This document shows positions 62,272-64,000 of a stretch of 64,000 bases of DNA, one piece after another. Numbering within the stretch: the first letter of the stretch is position 1; each line of letters starts with the position of its first letter. The stretch spans positions 13,776,392-13,840,391 of the forward strand of contig NC_067203.1 in NCBI RefSeq assembly GCF_026262505.1. The letters are read 5' to 3'. Below the pieces are notes generated by a model. It had not been told where the DNA came from. It was given only the letters and a program-made list of their open reading frames with translations, and searched no databases. This DNA comes from Trichomonas vaginalis G3. Taxonomy: Eukaryota > Parabasalia > Trichomonadida > Trichomonadidae. Made by a program: the position numbers and the translations under genes.

Positions 62272-62780
62272 AAAAAAATTATAAATTTTCAATTACATTT
62301 TTTTACCTTCAAATGAAATAATTTAGGGATTTTTAGTAACTTTTTAAAGGCATATTTGCTTAGCTTGCAAGGTTTGAGTTAATTTCATTTTATCTTTTTG
62401 ATCAGAGTTATTCTTTTTGAAGGAAATCTTGAAAATACAACATGTATTCTATGCATATTGACAATTTTATTAGAAGGCATCATTTTTTGATTTTTTATCA
62501 CTTTTTCAATTGATAAAAATAGTTCATCTAATATTTCCTTAGGAATTATAATTTTAAATGATATGTCAGTTTATTCTGCTATAATAGAGGTTCCTACACA
62601 TGTAATCCTTATTATAAAATATCAAACAAATATCGTAATAATTGCGATTTAAATTACTTCACTTCATCTCATCCAAATGAGTGATAACATTTGACAAGAT
62701 CGTTAGTGGAATTTTAAAGAGAAAATGGGGGCGAGCATCATAAGAAAAATTTTTCGAAAAATAGGGGGGGTTAGTATACT
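62272..62780. other. Gene-free spacer
   Basis: AT-rich sequence with an unusual G run (ataggggggg, near 62762). No supported gene. Confidence 0.5.
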
Positions 62781-63071
62781 CATGAACTTTTACCTCTTTT
62801 CGAAGTTTATTCCCAAAGTGACGATGAAAACGATAGAGAAACGGTTGCTATTTCAATGCTGAACATCGTTTCTCATTGCAAATCAATTGATTTCGAAGTT
62901 GTGCTTAGAATTGCTGCTTCTTTGATAGATAGCTATGAAAAACTATGTGAAAACACTGCAAAGTGCGAAGCGGCTGCATATCAGTGTTGTGTCCTTTTAT
63001 CAAACCAACTTCAGAAAAATGATGAAAATTTAACGAGAATTATACGTTCTGTAGAAGAATACTTTGGCTAA
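62781..63071 (+). pseudogene. Coding remnant (about 95 codons) of an unknown protein
   Basis: The frame is protein-like from about 62781: LLPLFEVYSQSDDEN followed by MLNIVSHCKSIDFEVVLRIAASL and helical, Cys- and Glu-containing sequence to VEEYFG. It opens without a plausible ATG, and the leading part overlaps sequence without coding character. It looks like the C-terminal remnant of a larger helical protein. A small real gene starting at 62856 (71 aa) is also possible. Confidence 0.4.
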
Positions 63072-63263
63072 TTTATGCATATTATTGTTTGTAATACTAA
63101 ATATTGTGTTTATTCATGTTAAATCTAATTTTTGAATGGTAAAAAAAAATAGAATATAATGATGCTTGCATCGATTGCGCATCATACAGTAAATGTATTT
63201 GCTAATTGAAAACAAGACAAAATACTGAAAGAAAAGAATACAATTCGTATGAAAGTTTAATGA

Positions 63264-63533
63264 AAAAAATCTACATTTAATTCTAATAAGGAATCTATTA
63301 AGCCAATTATCCTCAAACCAGCTCCAAGTGCTCAAAATTTAGTTCAAACTCAAGATGATGATAACATAAATAAATTAATGGGAGAAAATCGATATCTTAA
63401 AGATCAAGTAAGGACGATTGAAAATATGATTGCAGAAAATAGAGTGTTCATGACAAATTATACCTTAAAATCCGCTAAAAAGATCCCCACTCAAAACGAA
63501 AGAAAGACGAAGAACTTAATAATCAATTTATAG
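63264..63533 (+). pseudogene. Coding remnant with coiled-coil character
   Basis: About 89 protein-like codons: KESIKPIILKPAPSAQNLV, then MGENRYLKDQVRTIENMIAEN, ending TAG at 63531-63533. No upstream ATG in frame; the first ATG (63378) would leave only about 50 residues. Probably the fragment of a coiled-coil gene. Confidence 0.4.
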
Positions 63534-64000
63534 AAGTGATTAAACCAACCCATTCATGAATAGAAAAAAGAATTCAGCAAGAGGTGTATCAACTAAAAAT
63601 TAAAAACTGAAAAGCCACTTTTTCTCACTTTTTCCCTCATTTTCGCCTGACATTTTATCGTATTTTTAATCCATTATATAATCTTTAATTAGTTGATAGC
63701 CTCCCGCCTGACATTTGACGCGGCAAATTAGAAAAGTGCAAAATTCTTATTACAAATGGGAATGTGAACTTTCATGCAGAAACATTCTTGAAAGAACTTT
63801 TTATTGGCTAAGAATGATTTTAGAATCAGAAAGTGTTTACAAGTCTTTAATAATAGTCCTTGAAATTGAATTTTTGAATTTCAATTTAGTGGCTGAATAG
63901 TATTTTCCTTTTATTAGTTCATACTCAGAAATAATTTACAATAATATTCACTTTACACCACATAAGATCCATCACAATTCCCAATATCTATCATCATAAT
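63534..64000. other. Gene-free end of window
   Basis: AT-rich. The phrase cgcctgacattt occurs twice (near 63645 and 63705), a short direct repeat. Nothing else recognised. Confidence 0.4.

Noticed and set aside
63715-63900. 61-codon ORF at the right edge
   Set aside because: Short, no protein-like pattern and no promoter motif.
1-64000. Spliceosomal introns
   Set aside because: Looked for the trichomonad 3' motif actaacacacag near genes on both strands and did not notice it; all assigned genes are uninterrupted.

Overview
The window looks like a contig from a trichomonad parabasalid (Trichomonas or a close relative; the species cannot be fixed from sequence alone). The genome is AT-rich, host genes are compact and lack visible introns, and many stop codons read TAA followed by A, the UAAA stop/poly(A) arrangement known from Trichomonas. 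The window also holds an ankyrin protein with the family's typical N-terminal domain, a NimA-like gene, and a Maverick/Polinton element.

Layout. 1-1827 is the C-terminal part of a Vps39/Vam6-like tethering subunit. 1915-2868 is a beta-helix-like hypothetical protein. 3130-7305 is a nest of repeats: a large palindrome whose right arm is split at a TTAA by a 2.96 kb Kolobok-like DNA transposon (4082-7044). 7450-7542 holds two small perfect hairpins, followed by a 112-bp tandem repeat (7578-7997). From about 7994 to 31710 runs one very long 21-bp tandem repeat array of about 12.7 kb, split in two by an 11.0 kb Maverick (15481-26487) with 0.85 kb near-identical inverted repeats and a 5-bp target duplication. 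A pogo-like transposase (31760-33232) abuts the array.

From about 34 kb the window is ordinary gene-dense housekeeping DNA: NimA-like flavoprotein, proline-rich protein, ribosomal proteins uL2 and eL30, a coiled-coil protein, AMP-forming acetyl-CoA synthetase, an F-BAR/SH3 protein, a PAAF1/Rpn14-like WD40 protein, a BRSK/SNF1-like kinase, an RPA2-like protein divergent from an SGF29-like protein, an AT-hook-like protein, V-ATPase subunit d, a small coiled-coil protein, an armadillo-like protein, an ankyrin protein, a large beta-helix protein divergent from COG6, and two coding remnants at the right edge.

How they relate. There are no operons. Three divergent pairs share short upstream regions, and the two ribosomal protein genes lie in tandem with the same CCTTTT motif just before their ATGs. 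Membrane-traffic genes (Vps39-like, F-BAR/SH3, V-ATPase d, COG6) are frequent but scattered. The most unusual part is 3-33 kb: about 30 kb of nested mobile DNA and satellite-like repeat whose order of events can be read from the junctions.
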